This document shows, piece by piece, positions 25,076 through 34,118 of a stretch of 64,000 nt of DNA. Numbering within the stretch: the stretch's first letter is position 1; each line of letters opens with the position of its first letter. The notes beneath the pieces are model-generated. The model ran no database searches. It was not told the DNA's origin and saw only the letters and a program-made list of their open reading frames with translations. The position numbers and the translations under genes are program-made. Source of the DNA: Peribacillus huizhouensis (lineage in GTDB: Bacteria; Bacillota; Bacilli; Bacillales; DSM-1321); assembly GCF_014138605.1 (NCBI RefSeq), contig NZ_JACJHX010000004.1, positions 310,001-374,000 of the forward strand, read 5' to 3'.

Positions 25076-25259
25076 GGCTATGTTAAAGCTCATTGTTGAT
25101 TTAAGAACTTTGTAGATTGGAGCTGAAGGTGTGAGACTCCTGCTTAGAAAACCGAGTCAAAGGGAGACCCCGCAGGCGCACTGCGCCGAGGAGGCACCCG
25201 GACCGCCCGCGGAAAGCGAACGCCTGAAGCGGAAATCAACAAGTAAGTTTAACAGAGCC
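25076..25259 (-). mobile_element. MITE-like repeat, diverged inverted copy
   Basis: A 184-bp element with ends GGCTATGTTAAAGCTCATTG and, on the other strand, GGCTCTGTTAAACTTACTTG, flanked by TTTTTTAG and TTTTTTAA (8 bp, one mismatch). The core is the reverse complement of the GC-rich core of copies A-E but about 80% or less identical. Its internal hairpin (GGCGC-ACT-GCGCC) replaces AGTGC-TTT-GCACT of the other copies. Confidence 0.75.
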
Positions 25260-25384
25260 TTTTTTAAAATGAAAAGGATATTTATATAACAATAAGAATA
25301 CAATATAAAACAACAATATTTTATTGTAAAACGATAAAACATATGATAAAGTCATATCGATAATAAATAAGTGAGGTGCTTTTT

Positions 25385-25861
25385 ATGAAACGAGGGTCAA
25401 CACTATTTTTAAAGGTGGCTGTTTTTCTTATTGGAACTCCAGTTCTTGCTTTGTGTATATTTGGGTTGCCTTGGTTAGCTAAGAATCCAGTAAATCCAGA
25501 TTATGCCCATATACTATATCCCATTTTAATAGGTATTTATGTATCAGTGATACCGTTTTTCGTTGCATTGTATCAGGCTTTTAACCTTTTAAGCTATATT
25601 GACAAGAACCAATCTTTCTCTGAATTGTCTGTTAAATCTCTAAAGAATATCAAATTCTGTGCACTGACAATCAGTGGTTTATATGTCGTAATTATGCCAT
25701 TTGTTTATCTCGTAGCAGAGCTAGACGATGCACCAGGTCTCATCATAATCGGAATGGTTCCTATCTTTGCTTCAATGGTGATCGCAGTCTTTGCTGCTGT
25801 TCTTCAAAGACTTTTACAAGAAGCAATTGATATAAAATCGGAAAATGACTTAATAGTCTGA
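25385..25861 (+). CDS. DUF2975 family membrane protein
   Basis: 158 residues from ATG 25385 (AGGTG upstream). Four hydrophobic segments are visible (about 7-27, 44-66, 91-115, 120-145). The sequence (FLKVAVFLIGTPVLAL, SYIDKNQSFSELSVKSLKNIKFCA) is typical of DUF2975, a family of unknown function that is usually paired with a YozG-like regulator, as it is here 10 bp downstream. The pair is probably one operon. Confidence 0.85.
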   Translation: MKRGSTLFLKVAVFLIGTPVLALCIFGLPWLAKNPVNPDYAHILYPILIGIYVSVIPFFVALYQAFNLLSYIDKNQSFSELSVKSLKNIKFCALTISGLYVVIMPFVYLVAELDDAPGLIIIGMVPIFASMVIAVFAAVLQRLLQEAIDIKSENDLIV

Positions 25862-25871
25862 GGTGAAAACA

Positions 25872-26093
25872 ATGGCAATTATAATCAATATTGATGTGAT
25901 GCTGGCTAAAAGGAAAATGAGTGTTACAGAACTTTCTGAGAGGGTTGGAATAACGATGGCTAATCTTTCTATATTGAAAAACGGGAAGGCAAAAGCGATT
26001 AGGCTTTCAACTTTAGAGGCAATTTGCAAAGCATTAGAATGTCAACCCGGAGATATTTTAGAATACCGAAGTGATGAAGACGCCCAAGATTAA
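25872..26093 (+). CDS. YozG-like Cro/C1 helix-turn-helix regulator
   Basis: 73 residues from ATG 25872, with GAGGTG upstream overlapping the end of the DUF2975 gene. IINIDVMLAKRKMSVTELSE and the following RVGITMANLSILKNGKAKAI form a compact XRE helix-turn-helix; CKALECQPGDILEYR is the conserved tail. It is the standard partner of DUF2975 proteins and probably controls this small operon. Confidence 0.88.
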   Translation: MAIIINIDVMLAKRKMSVTELSERVGITMANLSILKNGKAKAIRLSTLEAICKALECQPGDILEYRSDEDAQD

Positions 26094-26203
26094 TATAGCC
26101 AACATTCAAAGGAAAGGTTTCTTTTTCCATTATTTATATAAATCAAATTCAAAAAAGGGGAGCTACGCATGTATATAACCATTCAAAAATGGAGGAACAA
26201 ATC

Positions 26204-26995
26204 GTGAGATCACTAAAACAACTCGTTCGTTTCGGATGGGAGCAGGCCCTATCATGTTTGTTTCCTGTCGTTATTTTTGCCTCTTTGGCTTTTACAAAAT
26301 TCATGCCACTTCCCTTCCTACCACGTTATGACTGGATGCTTATCATCTGCCTTCTGATGCAGTGGTGGATGGTGCGTTCTGGACTTGAAACACGGGATGA
26401 ACTAAAGGTTATCACATTGTTCCACCTTATTGGACTTGCTCTTGAACTTTTCAAGGTACATATGGGTTCCTGGTCTTATCCAGAGGAAGGATATTTCAAA
26501 ATTTTTGGAGTGCCTTTATATAGCGGATTCATGTACGCAAGTGTAGCGAGTTATCTTTGCCAGGCGTGGAGGAGGTTGAAGGTTGAACTGGTTAAGTGGC
26601 CTCCATTTTTGGTAGTTGTACCTCTTGCAGCTGCGATTTATTTGAATTTTTTCACCCACCATTATTGGATTGACGTCCGATTTTGGTTATCAGGACTTGT
26701 AATTATCATCTTTTGGCAATCATGGGTCACATACGAGGTCGATGGAACTCGTTACCGTATGCCACTTGCACTTTCTTTTGTACTCATCGGATTTTTTATT
26801 TGGATAGCCGAAAATATCGCAACGTTCTTTGGGGCTTGGGAATATCCAAACCAAACCGATGCATGGAGTCTCGTTCATCTAGGAAAGGTCAGTTCATGGC
26901 TCTTATTAGTGATTGTTAGCTTTCTTATTGTAGCGACGTTAAAGCAGGTTAAGGGAAAAAATTCTACTAGGATAGATACTAGTCAATTTTTATAA
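26204..26995 (+). CDS. DUF817 family integral membrane protein
   Basis: 263 residues from GTG 26204, because GGAGG at 26191-26195 lies 8 bp upstream; the earlier in-frame ATG at 26189 overlaps that site. About seven or eight transmembrane segments with the family patterns ELFKVHMGSWSYPEEGYFKI, GVPLYSGFMYASVASYLCQAW and WIAENIATFFGAWEYPNQ. DUF817 members are carotenoid-like or membrane proteins of unproven role. The stop codon lies inside the 8-bp target duplication of MITE copy C, which inserted exactly at the gene's end without disrupting it. Confidence 0.82.
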   Translation: MRSLKQLVRFGWEQALSCLFPVVIFASLAFTKFMPLPFLPRYDWMLIICLLMQWWMVRSGLETRDELKVITLFHLIGLALELFKVHMGSWSYPEEGYFKIFGVPLYSGFMYASVASYLCQAWRRLKVELVKWPPFLVVVPLAAAIYLNFFTHHYWIDVRFWLSGLVIIIFWQSWVTYEVDGTRYRMPLALSFVLIGFFIWIAENIATFFGAWEYPNQTDAWSLVHLGKVSSWLLLVIVSFLIVATLKQVKGKNSTRIDTSQFL

Positions 26996-26998
26996 ATA

Positions 26999-27230
26999 GG
27001 CTGTTTTCACATACTTTGTTGCTTTTCAATCATTTTTCACTAATAACCCGGGTTGATTTCCGTTGCAGGTACTCGCTTTCCGCGGGCGGTCTCAGAAGCC
27101 TCCTCAGTGCTTTGCACTTGCGGGGTCTCCCTCAACACGCTTTTCCCGCAGGAGTCTCGCACCTTCCACTACAATCAACATCTGTTCGAATTGGTTTCTT
27201 GCTAAAACAACAATCTTTACGTAAAGAGCC
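26999..27230 (+). mobile_element. MITE-like repeat, copy C (complete)
   Basis: 232 bp, nearly identical to copy A, flanked by a perfect 8-bp duplication TATAAATA (26991-26998 and 27231-27238). The left duplication includes the DUF817 stop codon. Confidence 0.9.
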
Positions 27231-27340
27231 TATAAATATTAAGAGCCCTCTTAGTATGGAATTCGACTTTTTTTTTAGTTGAGGTTCTCCTAACGTACAA
27301 AATTCCGAAGTAGATAAATTGTAAAAAGCAACGTTCGAAT

Positions 27341-27584
27341 TGAACTGCCCCGTAAATGTTAGACATTACAACTAACATTTACGGGGTGTTCTTTATGGCT
27401 AAATTTACAGTGGAAAAGAAATTAGAAGTCGTTCAAAAATATTTAAATAATGACGGTGGTAATAGAATCCTTGGTGAAATCTATGGAACCACTCAATACA
27501 ATAAAAAAATGGGTTTTACAGTATCAATATCATGGTGAGGGAGGTCTTATTAAAAAATATACAAATGAGGCAATACCCGTTTAA
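27341..27584 (+). pseudogene. IS3-family (IS150-like) left end and truncated, frameshifted orfA
   Basis: The left end TGAACTGCCCCGTAAATGTT resembles IS150-group terminal repeats and forms a 15-bp hairpin with CTAACATTTACGGGG, the arrangement seen at such IS ends just before the transposase start. From ATG 27395 the frame reads AKFTVEKKLEVVQKYLNNDG, the start of an IS3 OrfA. A frameshift near 27500 is needed to continue into KKWVLQYQYHGEGGLIKKYT, and a stop follows at 27582. The rest of the element is missing. Confidence 0.75.
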
Positions 27585-27651
27585 TAAAAGTTGTATTCTT
27601 TGCCTATATAGAGAAGATGGCAAATCGGAGCTTACCGCTTCTTTTAATTAA

Positions 27652-29019
27652 CTATACAAGTTCATCAAACAAGTAATTAAGGCTTTCGGACATGGATGGA
27701 TGCGTATAGATTTGATTTTTCAATGTATAATAAGTATCTTTCGTATCCATATTGTATTTGATTAAATTAATGATTTCATACGATTCTGCACAAAAAAGTG
27801 CTGCACCCAAAATTTTATCTGAGTCTTTCTCAACAATTACTTGTAACATTCCTTCAGTTTCACCTATTAATTTCGCTCTAGGAATATCAGCAGCTGCCAA
27901 AGTAAACAGATCGAAGTTCAAACTTTTCTCTTTTGCTTCTTTTTCAGTCAAACCAATTCTTGATAGAGGCGGGTCAATAAATACCGAATAAGGTAGATGT
28001 CCTCTTTTCTCTTTGTCATATTCTTTTCCCCCAGTTAATTGATCTGCTACGATTCGGTAATCATCTAAGGAAACATACGTAAATTGCGGTCCTCCCTTCA
28101 CATCACCGATCGCAAAGACATGAGGTGTAGATGTTCGCAACTGATGATTGACAACAATTTCTTGTCGTTCACCCGTTTTTACGCCTGCTTTATCTAACTG
28201 TAAACCCTCGGTGTATGGTTTTCGACCTGTAGCCAGTAATATAGCATCAGATTGAAAAATTTTTTCAGAGTTTTCATTCGTAAACTCTATAACCAATTGA
28301 TCTCCTTCTACTTTTTTACTTTGTGCTTGTAGATAGATTTCGATCCCTTTCTTTTCTAAAGCCTCTCGAACAACTTTAGCTACATTTTCATCTTCTTTTG
28401 GCAGAAAAGTGTCCCCGCGATCAAAAATACAGACTTTGGAGCCAAAGTCAGCATACATTGATGCAAATTCTAAGCTAATATATCCACCGCCAATAATGGA
28501 TAAAGTTTTCGGCAATCTTTCTTCATTAAGAAGTGTGTCGCTCGTATATACAACCGGATTATTCTTTATACCAGCAATATCAGGAAGAACTGGCGTTGCA
28601 CCTGTATTAATAATAATCGTTTCCGCTTTTAGTTGAATCATTCCATTTTCTTGTTCAACAGAAAGAGTATGTTCATCAACAAATGAAGCAAATCCATCGA
28701 TAACTTCTACCACTTCCGGTTGATTCACTTTTTTAAAGCTACCAAGACGCAATTTATCAATAAACTCCTTCTTTCTTGCCATTACCGAAGCGTATGCCTT
28801 TGCTTTTTCGCCCCACTCTTGATTTTTTCGAGATTGTAATTTTTTCGCCTCATGAATCAAATATTTGGTCGGGATACAAGCTACATTAATGCATGTCCCT
28901 CCATACATTTTTTTCGATTTTTCAACTACCGCAATTTTCTTCCCTCGTTTACCAAGAAAGGAAGCCAATGTCTTCCCGCCTTTACCGAATCCGATTATAA
29001 CTACATCATATTGTTTCAA
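27652..29019 (-). CDS. RclA-like FAD-dependent disulfide oxidoreductase
   Basis: 455 residues. FAD-binding GFGKGGKTLASFLGKRGKK, redox-active GGTCINVACIPTK (two Cys separated by four residues), NAD(P)H-binding IGGGYISLEFASMYADFG, and FAIGDVKGGPQFTYVSLDD; the dimer interface ends with HPSMSESLNYLFDEL in place of the HxxxxE of glutathione reductase. This pattern fits RclA/hypothiocyanous acid reductases, which help Gram-positives survive reactive chlorine species; a MerA-like role is less likely since the N- and C-terminal cysteine pairs are missing. TTG start with AGGAG 9 bp upstream. Monocistronic. Confidence 0.85.
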   Translation of the reverse strand: MKQYDVVIIGFGKGGKTLASFLGKRGKKIAVVEKSKKMYGGTCINVACIPTKYLIHEAKKLQSRKNQEWGEKAKAYASVMARKKEFIDKLRLGSFKKVNQPEVVEVIDGFASFVDEHTLSVEQENGMIQLKAETIIINTGATPVLPDIAGIKNNPVVYTSDTLLNEERLPKTLSIIGGGYISLEFASMYADFGSKVCIFDRGDTFLPKEDENVAKVVREALEKKGIEIYLQAQSKKVEGDQLVIEFTNENSEKIFQSDAILLATGRKPYTEGLQLDKAGVKTGERQEIVVNHQLRTSTPHVFAIGDVKGGPQFTYVSLDDYRIVADQLTGGKEYDKEKRGHLPYSVFIDPPLSRIGLTEKEAKEKSLNFDLFTLAAADIPRAKLIGETEGMLQVIVEKDSDKILGAALFCAESYEIINLIKYNMDTKDTYYTLKNQIYTHPSMSESLNYLFDELV

Positions 29020-29260
29020 TGAAACTCTCTCCTTTCCTCACACTCTTATTACTATTCCCCGAAAAATCAGAACCAAAAATTCAATTGGGTATTCTAAATT
29101 AGGTTTTCTCCCGAACTTTCTACAAGTACTACGTCACCGTGACATCCTTTCAGCCCTCTAATCATTCCTATTCCTCATTACCCACATCCCCCATGAATAA
29201 ACGATTCATTTACTTAACATGCATGCTTTTTATTGGAGTTAGAAGCATGAAACGTATAAA

Positions 29261-29375
29261 AAAGGAGTGTCCCAAAGCAAAAAGTCAGACCCTACAACAA
29301 CTAAATCAGTAAAAAGTGTATTAAACACTTCTTACTGATTTAGTTTGCGAGGTCTGACCTTTCTCGGATACCCTA
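29261..29375. repeat. GTCAGACC/GGTCTGAC cruciform hairpin, likely terminator
   Basis: Outer arms GGAGTGTCCCAAAG and CTCGGATACCCTATT, middle arms GTCAGACC and GGTCTGAC, and a strong inner stem CTAAATCAGTAA..TTACTGATTTAG. It lies just after the stop of the ABC exporter gene on the minus strand. Confidence 0.7.
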
Positions 29376-29383
29376 TTCACAAA

Positions 29384-31177
29384 TTAGTTTGCCGTGTCTT
29401 CCAGTTGTCGGTTGTAGAGTCCATAGTAAAATCCTTTTTCCAGAAGCAGTGAGCTATGTGAGCCTTTTTCAATAATTGCACCGTCTTTTAATACAAGGAT
29501 TTGGTTTGCTTTTTGAATCGTATTCAAACGATGCGCAATAACGATACTAGTTCTTCCCTTCATCAATTGTTGCAGGGCTTCTTGGATTTTCACTTCCGTA
29601 ATCGTATCAATACTGCTAGTAGCTTCGTCTAAGATCAAAATGATGGGATCAGCCAAAATAGCTCGGGCAATAGAAAGGAGCTGCCGTTGTCCTTGGCTGA
29701 TTCCGCTTCCGTTTTGCAAAAGCTGTGTATTATATTGATTCGGGAGCTTCATGATGAACGAATGGGCATTCGCCTGTTTAGCTGCGTTCATCACTTCCTC
29801 GTCTGTTGCATCCAGTCTACCGTAGCGGATATTTTCTATGATCGTTCCTTGGAACAAGAAAGAGTCTTGTAAAACAAAACCCATATGCCGGCGTAGGCTC
29901 GACCGTGTTACATGTTGAATATCATGTCCATCAACAAGTATGCTGCCATTGTCTGGATCATAGAAGCGCGATAATAATTGAATAAGTGTTGTTTTCCCTG
30001 CACCAGTTGGACCTACAAGTGCAATCGTTTCGCCTGTGGATACGCGAAAACTAACATTACGTACAGTATTCTCTGACTTTCCATAAGAAAAAGAAACAGA
30101 CTGAAAGGAAATATGGCCTTCTACATCTTTCAGCTCTTCTGCATCAATCTCGTCCCGTTCTTCTGTCTCTTCATCTAAAATTTCAAATACACGTTCAGCT
30201 CCTGCAACAGCAGATAACAACGTATTGAATTGGTTAGCTAAATCATTTAATGGACGGGTAAATTGCCTAGAATACTCGGTAAAAATCACGATAGTCCCAA
30301 TGGAAATTTGACCTTTTAATGCCAAATACCCGCCAATTCCAGCAACAATTGCGAAGCTTAAGTTATTAAGCATATTCATTAGTTTCGGAATAAACCCTGA
30401 ATAGGCTTGAGCCAGAAAACCTGATTGCTTCAGTTTTTTACTTCGTTCAATAAAGTTCTCAATCACTTTATCTTCCTGTGAAAAAGTTTTCACGATTCGC
30501 TGTCCGGAAATCGTTTCCTCAATAAATCCATTTAAGGAGCCTAGATTTTGTTGTTGTTCTTTAAATAATTTCCCTGTCCGTCCTGTAATCCATCTCATTC
30601 CATAAAACATGATGGGAACAATAATGAGCGTTAACAATGTTAATAATGGACTAAGCCACAGCATGACCGCTATTGTCCCACTCAACGTAAGTACACTTGA
30701 AAAGATCTGAACGACCGAGCTGTTCAATGTCGAACTGACATTTTCGATATCATTGGTCACTCGACTCATTAGTTCGCCATGCTTACGGCGATCGAAAAAT
30801 GGAATCGACAGTTTATGCAAGTGCCAGAAAAGCTGTTTTCTCATTTGATAAACGGTTTCTTGGGCAATACCGATCATCCAGTAGTTTTGCAGCCAGATGG
30901 ATAACGAGTAAAACACGTATACCAATAGTAAACCTACAAGCATCATCGTTAGTCCACTAAACTTTTTCTTTACAATAAATTCGTCAATCGAGACGCCTAC
31001 TAAATAAGGACCAAGCAGTCCCAACCCAGAGCTAACTACGACCATAAATAGGACGAGAAACAGCATTGTTTTATTCTTTGCCAGAAAGACCCAAATTCGT
31101 TTAATCGTTCCTAGCCAATCTTTCAGCTTTACTTTTGATTTCATATCATTATGATGAGCGGGAGGCACTCTTTTCAT
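29384..31177 (-). CDS. ABC exporter half-transporter (canonical ATP site subunit)
   Basis: 597 residues: six transmembrane helices (about residues 35-320) and a C-terminal nucleotide-binding domain with Walker A GPTGAGKTT, signature SQGQRQ, Walker B ILILDEATSSID with the catalytic glutamate, and H-loop VIAHRLNTI. It overlaps the upstream ABC gene by 29 bp and has its own AAAGGAGGGG ribosome site. The pair is a heterodimeric type-IV exporter like B. subtilis YfiB/YfiC or BmrCD, probably for drugs or lipids. The substrate cannot be inferred. Confidence 0.9.
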   Translation of the reverse strand: MKRVPPAHHNDMKSKVKLKDWLGTIKRIWVFLAKNKTMLFLVLFMVVVSSGLGLLGPYLVGVSIDEFIVKKKFSGLTMMLVGLLLVYVFYSLSIWLQNYWMIGIAQETVYQMRKQLFWHLHKLSIPFFDRRKHGELMSRVTNDIENVSSTLNSSVVQIFSSVLTLSGTIAVMLWLSPLLTLLTLIIVPIMFYGMRWITGRTGKLFKEQQQNLGSLNGFIEETISGQRIVKTFSQEDKVIENFIERSKKLKQSGFLAQAYSGFIPKLMNMLNNLSFAIVAGIGGYLALKGQISIGTIVIFTEYSRQFTRPLNDLANQFNTLLSAVAGAERVFEILDEETEERDEIDAEELKDVEGHISFQSVSFSYGKSENTVRNVSFRVSTGETIALVGPTGAGKTTLIQLLSRFYDPDNGSILVDGHDIQHVTRSSLRRHMGFVLQDSFLFQGTIIENIRYGRLDATDEEVMNAAKQANAHSFIMKLPNQYNTQLLQNGSGISQGQRQLLSIARAILADPIILILDEATSSIDTITEVKIQEALQQLMKGRTSIVIAHRLNTIQKANQILVLKDGAIIEKGSHSSLLLEKGFYYGLYNRQLEDTAN

Positions 31178-32909
31178 CGTTCAGCCCCTCCTTTCCCATT
31201 TGAGACAGCACTATCTGCTGATATAATGAATGACTCGCGACAAGTTGTTCGTGTGAGCCTTTTGCAATCAGTTCTCCTTCTTCAAGCAGTAAGATTTGAT
31301 TTGCTTCCTTAGCGGTACTCACCTTTTGTGTTATGATCAATGTCGTGCATGTATAGGTTTTCAGCGCATTCAAGAGCCTAGCTTCTGTTTTTAAATCCAA
31401 CGCACTTGTACTATCATCTAAAAGCAGTATTTTGGGCTTTCTAACTAACGCACGGGCAATGGCTAAGCGCTGCTTTTGCCCGCCGGAAAGATTGACCCCT
31501 TTTTGACCAAGTGGCGTGTCATATTGATTCGTAAGTTTCGAAACCGTTTCATGAATTTGCGCATCTTTGGCAGCAGCAATGATTTCCGATAAACTCGCAT
31601 CATCTTTTCCCCATGCGATATTATCTTTAATCGATCCTGAAAAGAGCAGAGCCTCCTGTGGGACAAAGCCGATATTTTTCCGCAATATATCTAGCTTCAC
31701 GGTTGTAATATCCTCACCATCGATTGTAATTTGTCCTTGGTCAACATCAAATAGCCGTGGAATCAATTGAAATAGCGATGTTTTTCCCGAACCAGTAGCC
31801 CCCATAATGGCAATCGTTTCTCCTGCTCTGGCCGTAAAGGTAATATCCCTTAAAGCATCTGTTTCCGCTGTTGGATATCGGAATGAAACACCCTTAAATG
31901 TGATCTCTCCGCTATGAATCTCATTTCCTCTGCTTTCTTCTTTTGAATCAAGTAAATCTACTTCTGTGTCCAATACATCGTTAATTCGACTTGCGGATGC
32001 TTGAGCACGGGAAATGGACATAATCAGCCAAGATAAGACAGATAACGATGCTGTGATTCTTGTCGCATAGTTAACAATAGCAACCACTTCTCCAACTTGA
32101 ACATTACCAGTGGCAATCATCTTTTGCCCGAACCACAGAATTATGATAAGTCCCAGATTCATGACAAGTAAAAGAATCGGTGTCGATGTTTCGATAAATC
32201 GTAGTGAAGATGCTGTTTTCTTTTTTAATGCAAAACTTGCCTCATTAAATCGACTTGCTTCATGTTCTCTACGTAAAAAAGCTTTAATAAGGCGGATTCC
32301 GGTTAAATTCTCTTGCATGACACCATTTACGTCATCCAGCTTCTCTTGAACGAATCGAAACATGACAGATGCCCGCTTCATTACCAAGGCTAAGAAAAAG
32401 ATGAGCACGGGAATTGTAATTAAGAGGACTAGTGCCAATTTCCAGTTAATAAGCAGAGCCATTACGGTGCCGAGAATGATGAGTAACGGGGCACGGAGCA
32501 TGATTCTCATTGCCATAAACACAGTATTCTGCAATACTGTAACATCATTCGTCATCCTAGTAATCAATGAAGACGTTGGATATTTCGTTAAGTTGGTGAA
32601 AGAAAACGCTTGTACTTTCTTAAACAAATGACTTCGAATGTCATAGCCAAAACTTTGGCTCACATGTGACGCAGCAAATGAGTTAATGATTCCACCAATA
32701 AAGGAGAAGATAGAAATCCCCACCATTACACTTCCCCATTTGATGACAACGGATAGATTCTCTTTCATAATGCCATCATCAATAATTTTTGCCATTAACA
32801 GTGGTTGCAGCAACTCCACACCTAATTCAGCCAGCATAAGGAAAAGAGCGAGCGTCGCCATCATTCGATAAGGCTTTAAATACGAATAAATCTTCATACA
32901 CTTCACCAT
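31149..32909 (-). CDS. ABC exporter half-transporter (degenerate ATP site subunit)
   Basis: About 586 residues from ATG 32909 (AAAGGA upstream; GTG 32906 and ATG 32897 are alternatives). Six transmembrane helices and a nucleotide-binding domain with GATGSGKTS and LSGGQKQR. The catalytic glutamate is aspartate (LLLDDSTSALD) and the H-loop histidine is glutamine (IITQKVSTA), so this half forms the non-hydrolysing site of an asymmetric heterodimer with the following gene. This asymmetry is well known in BmrC-type and TM287/288-type exporters. First gene of the pair. Confidence 0.88.
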   Translation of the reverse strand: MVKCMKIYSYLKPYRMMATLALFLMLAELGVELLQPLLMAKIIDDGIMKENLSVVIKWGSVMVGISIFSFIGGIINSFAASHVSQSFGYDIRSHLFKKVQAFSFTNLTKYPTSSLITRMTNDVTVLQNTVFMAMRIMLRAPLLIILGTVMALLINWKLALVLLITIPVLIFFLALVMKRASVMFRFVQEKLDDVNGVMQENLTGIRLIKAFLRREHEASRFNEASFALKKKTASSLRFIETSTPILLLVMNLGLIIILWFGQKMIATGNVQVGEVVAIVNYATRITASLSVLSWLIMSISRAQASASRINDVLDTEVDLLDSKEESRGNEIHSGEITFKGVSFRYPTAETDALRDITFTARAGETIAIMGATGSGKTSLFQLIPRLFDVDQGQITIDGEDITTVKLDILRKNIGFVPQEALLFSGSIKDNIAWGKDDASLSEIIAAAKDAQIHETVSKLTNQYDTPLGQKGVNLSGGQKQRLAIARALVRKPKILLLDDSTSALDLKTEARLLNALKTYTCTTLIITQKVSTAKEANQILLLEEGELIAKGSHEQLVASHSLYQQIVLSQMGKEGLNDEKSASRSS

Positions 32910-33160
32910 GCTTTCCTTTCTTAAAATTTCTATGTAGAAGTAAACCAGAGCTATGGAAAAAACTGATCTGAATTGCATTATACAAGCTTGTAGTAAATAA
33001 CTATTTAGTAAAACGAAAGATAGATTCTTTTATCATACAATTATATTGAATATTTTTAAATAGTCTGAACTATACTTCATCATCCTTCTTTTAACTTCAA
33101 AAAACGAATAAATTTTCTATAAAACCCTTGACTTATTTAATAAAATAAGAGAAGATTTAA

Positions 33161-33189
33161 TTGATAATGATTTTCAATATCATTATTAA
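33161..33189 (+). promoter_or_regulatory. Promoter with an embedded Fur box
   Basis: TTGATA (33161-33166) and TATTAA (33184-33189), 17 bp apart. Between and over them lies GATAATGATTTTCAATATC (33163-33181), matching 16 of 19 positions of the Fur consensus GATAATGATAATCATTATC. Fur would block this promoter when iron is plentiful. Confidence 0.65.
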
Positions 33190-33195
33190 CTTCTG

Positions 33196-33390
33196 AATCT
33201 CGAAAAATTATGCATTTAGCATAATAGATTGCTTATATGGTGAGCCTACTTATTAGTAGCCACTATAGATGAGTTGCTGATTCCCATATGTGTTTTCATG
33301 CTAAAAATAACTAGAATATTGCCCCCTCTTTATTCCAGATGTTTTTTTACCCCCTACTTATAAGCACATATGGGATCAGCGTTTTTTTTG
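33196..33390 (+). ncRNA. Candidate Fur-controlled small RNA (FsrA-like features)
   Basis: No reading frame is seen between the Fur-box promoter and a strong terminator at about 33390. A 5' hairpin ATTATGC-ATTTA-GCATAAT lies at 33207-33225. GCTGATTCCCATATGTG (33276-33292) pairs with CACATATGGGATCAGC (33365-33380), followed by eight Ts. The 72-nt loop exposes two C-rich pyrimidine segments, GCCCCCTCTT (33321) and ACCCCCTAC (33349), able to pair with AGGGGG-type ribosome sites, as in B. subtilis FsrA. The predicted length (~195 nt) is greater than FsrA (84 nt). Homology is not shown. Confidence 0.45.
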
Positions 33391-33505
33391 AATATTTATC
33401 AAATTCTATATATACTACAAGTAATATACATATAAATAGAAGTGCTTTCTAGAGCAATCAAACACAAATTTTCAATCACCATTTAGATGAAGGAGCCTAT
33501 TAAAA

Positions 33506-34063
33506 ATGAGCTTATCGACCATTATTAAAGAGAGACGTACAGTGAAACGCTATAAAGATACACCGGTTTCTGTGGAATTGATTCAAGATTTGCTAGATAC
33601 GGCCATTTGGGCGCCAAACCACAAGATGACGCAGCCTTGGCGGTTCATCTTAGTGCAAGGAGACAGCCTCGCCACTTTAGCTGAAGCAGCTCGTGACGCA
33701 GCCATTGCTAAGGAAAAAGATCCTGCAAAAAAAGAAGCTGCAGGGCAGCGTGAGTATAATAAAATCAGTACCCCTCCTTCCATTCTGCTTGCAGTTATGA
33801 AGGAAGATCCTAACCCTGTTACCCGTGAAGAAGATTTTGCTGCCATAAGTTGTGTGATACATAATTTCACATTATTAGCATGGGAACAAGGACTCGGAAC
33901 ATTTTGGGCAACTTATGCCACGATTTTTGCTAAGCAATTCCGGGAGGCTTGTGGTGTACAGCCTGGAGAGAAAATAGTTGGTAGCATTCACCTTGGCTAT
34001 CCGGACGTGATTCCAAACCCTCGTGAGCGCAAATCAATTGAAGAGATTTTTACTATTTTATAG
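33506..34063 (+). CDS. Nitroreductase family protein
   Basis: 185 residues, a short nitroreductase of the YdjA/YdgI type: MSLSTIIKERRTVKRYKDTP at the N-terminus (FMN phosphate-binding arginines), APNHKMTQPWRFILVQG, and GLGTFWATYATIFAKQF near the C-terminus. These FMN enzymes reduce nitro-compounds, quinones or flavins using NAD(P)H; the physiological substrate is unknown. ATG start with AAGGAG upstream. It lies downstream of the candidate Fur-controlled sRNA terminator, so it probably has its own promoter. A clear terminator follows. Confidence 0.9.
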   Translation: MSLSTIIKERRTVKRYKDTPVSVELIQDLLDTAIWAPNHKMTQPWRFILVQGDSLATLAEAARDAAIAKEKDPAKKEAAGQREYNKISTPPSILLAVMKEDPNPVTREEDFAAISCVIHNFTLLAWEQGLGTFWATYATIFAKQFREACGVQPGEKIVGSIHLGYPDVIPNPRERKSIEEIFTIL

Positions 34064-34066
34064 TTT

Positions 34067-34103
34067 AAAAAGGGTAAACGCTAACACGCGCTTACCCTTT
34101 TTT
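34067..34103. terminator. Bidirectional terminator between nitroreductase and natK
   Basis: AAAAAGGGTAA..GC....GC..TTACCCTTTTTT, with A- and T-runs on either side, between convergent genes. Confidence 0.85.
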
Positions 34104-34118
34104 GAACGACAAAACACC

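Noticed and set aside
27652-29019. Mercuric reductase
   Set aside because: No N-terminal heavy-metal domain, no C-terminal cysteine pair and no mer genes nearby.
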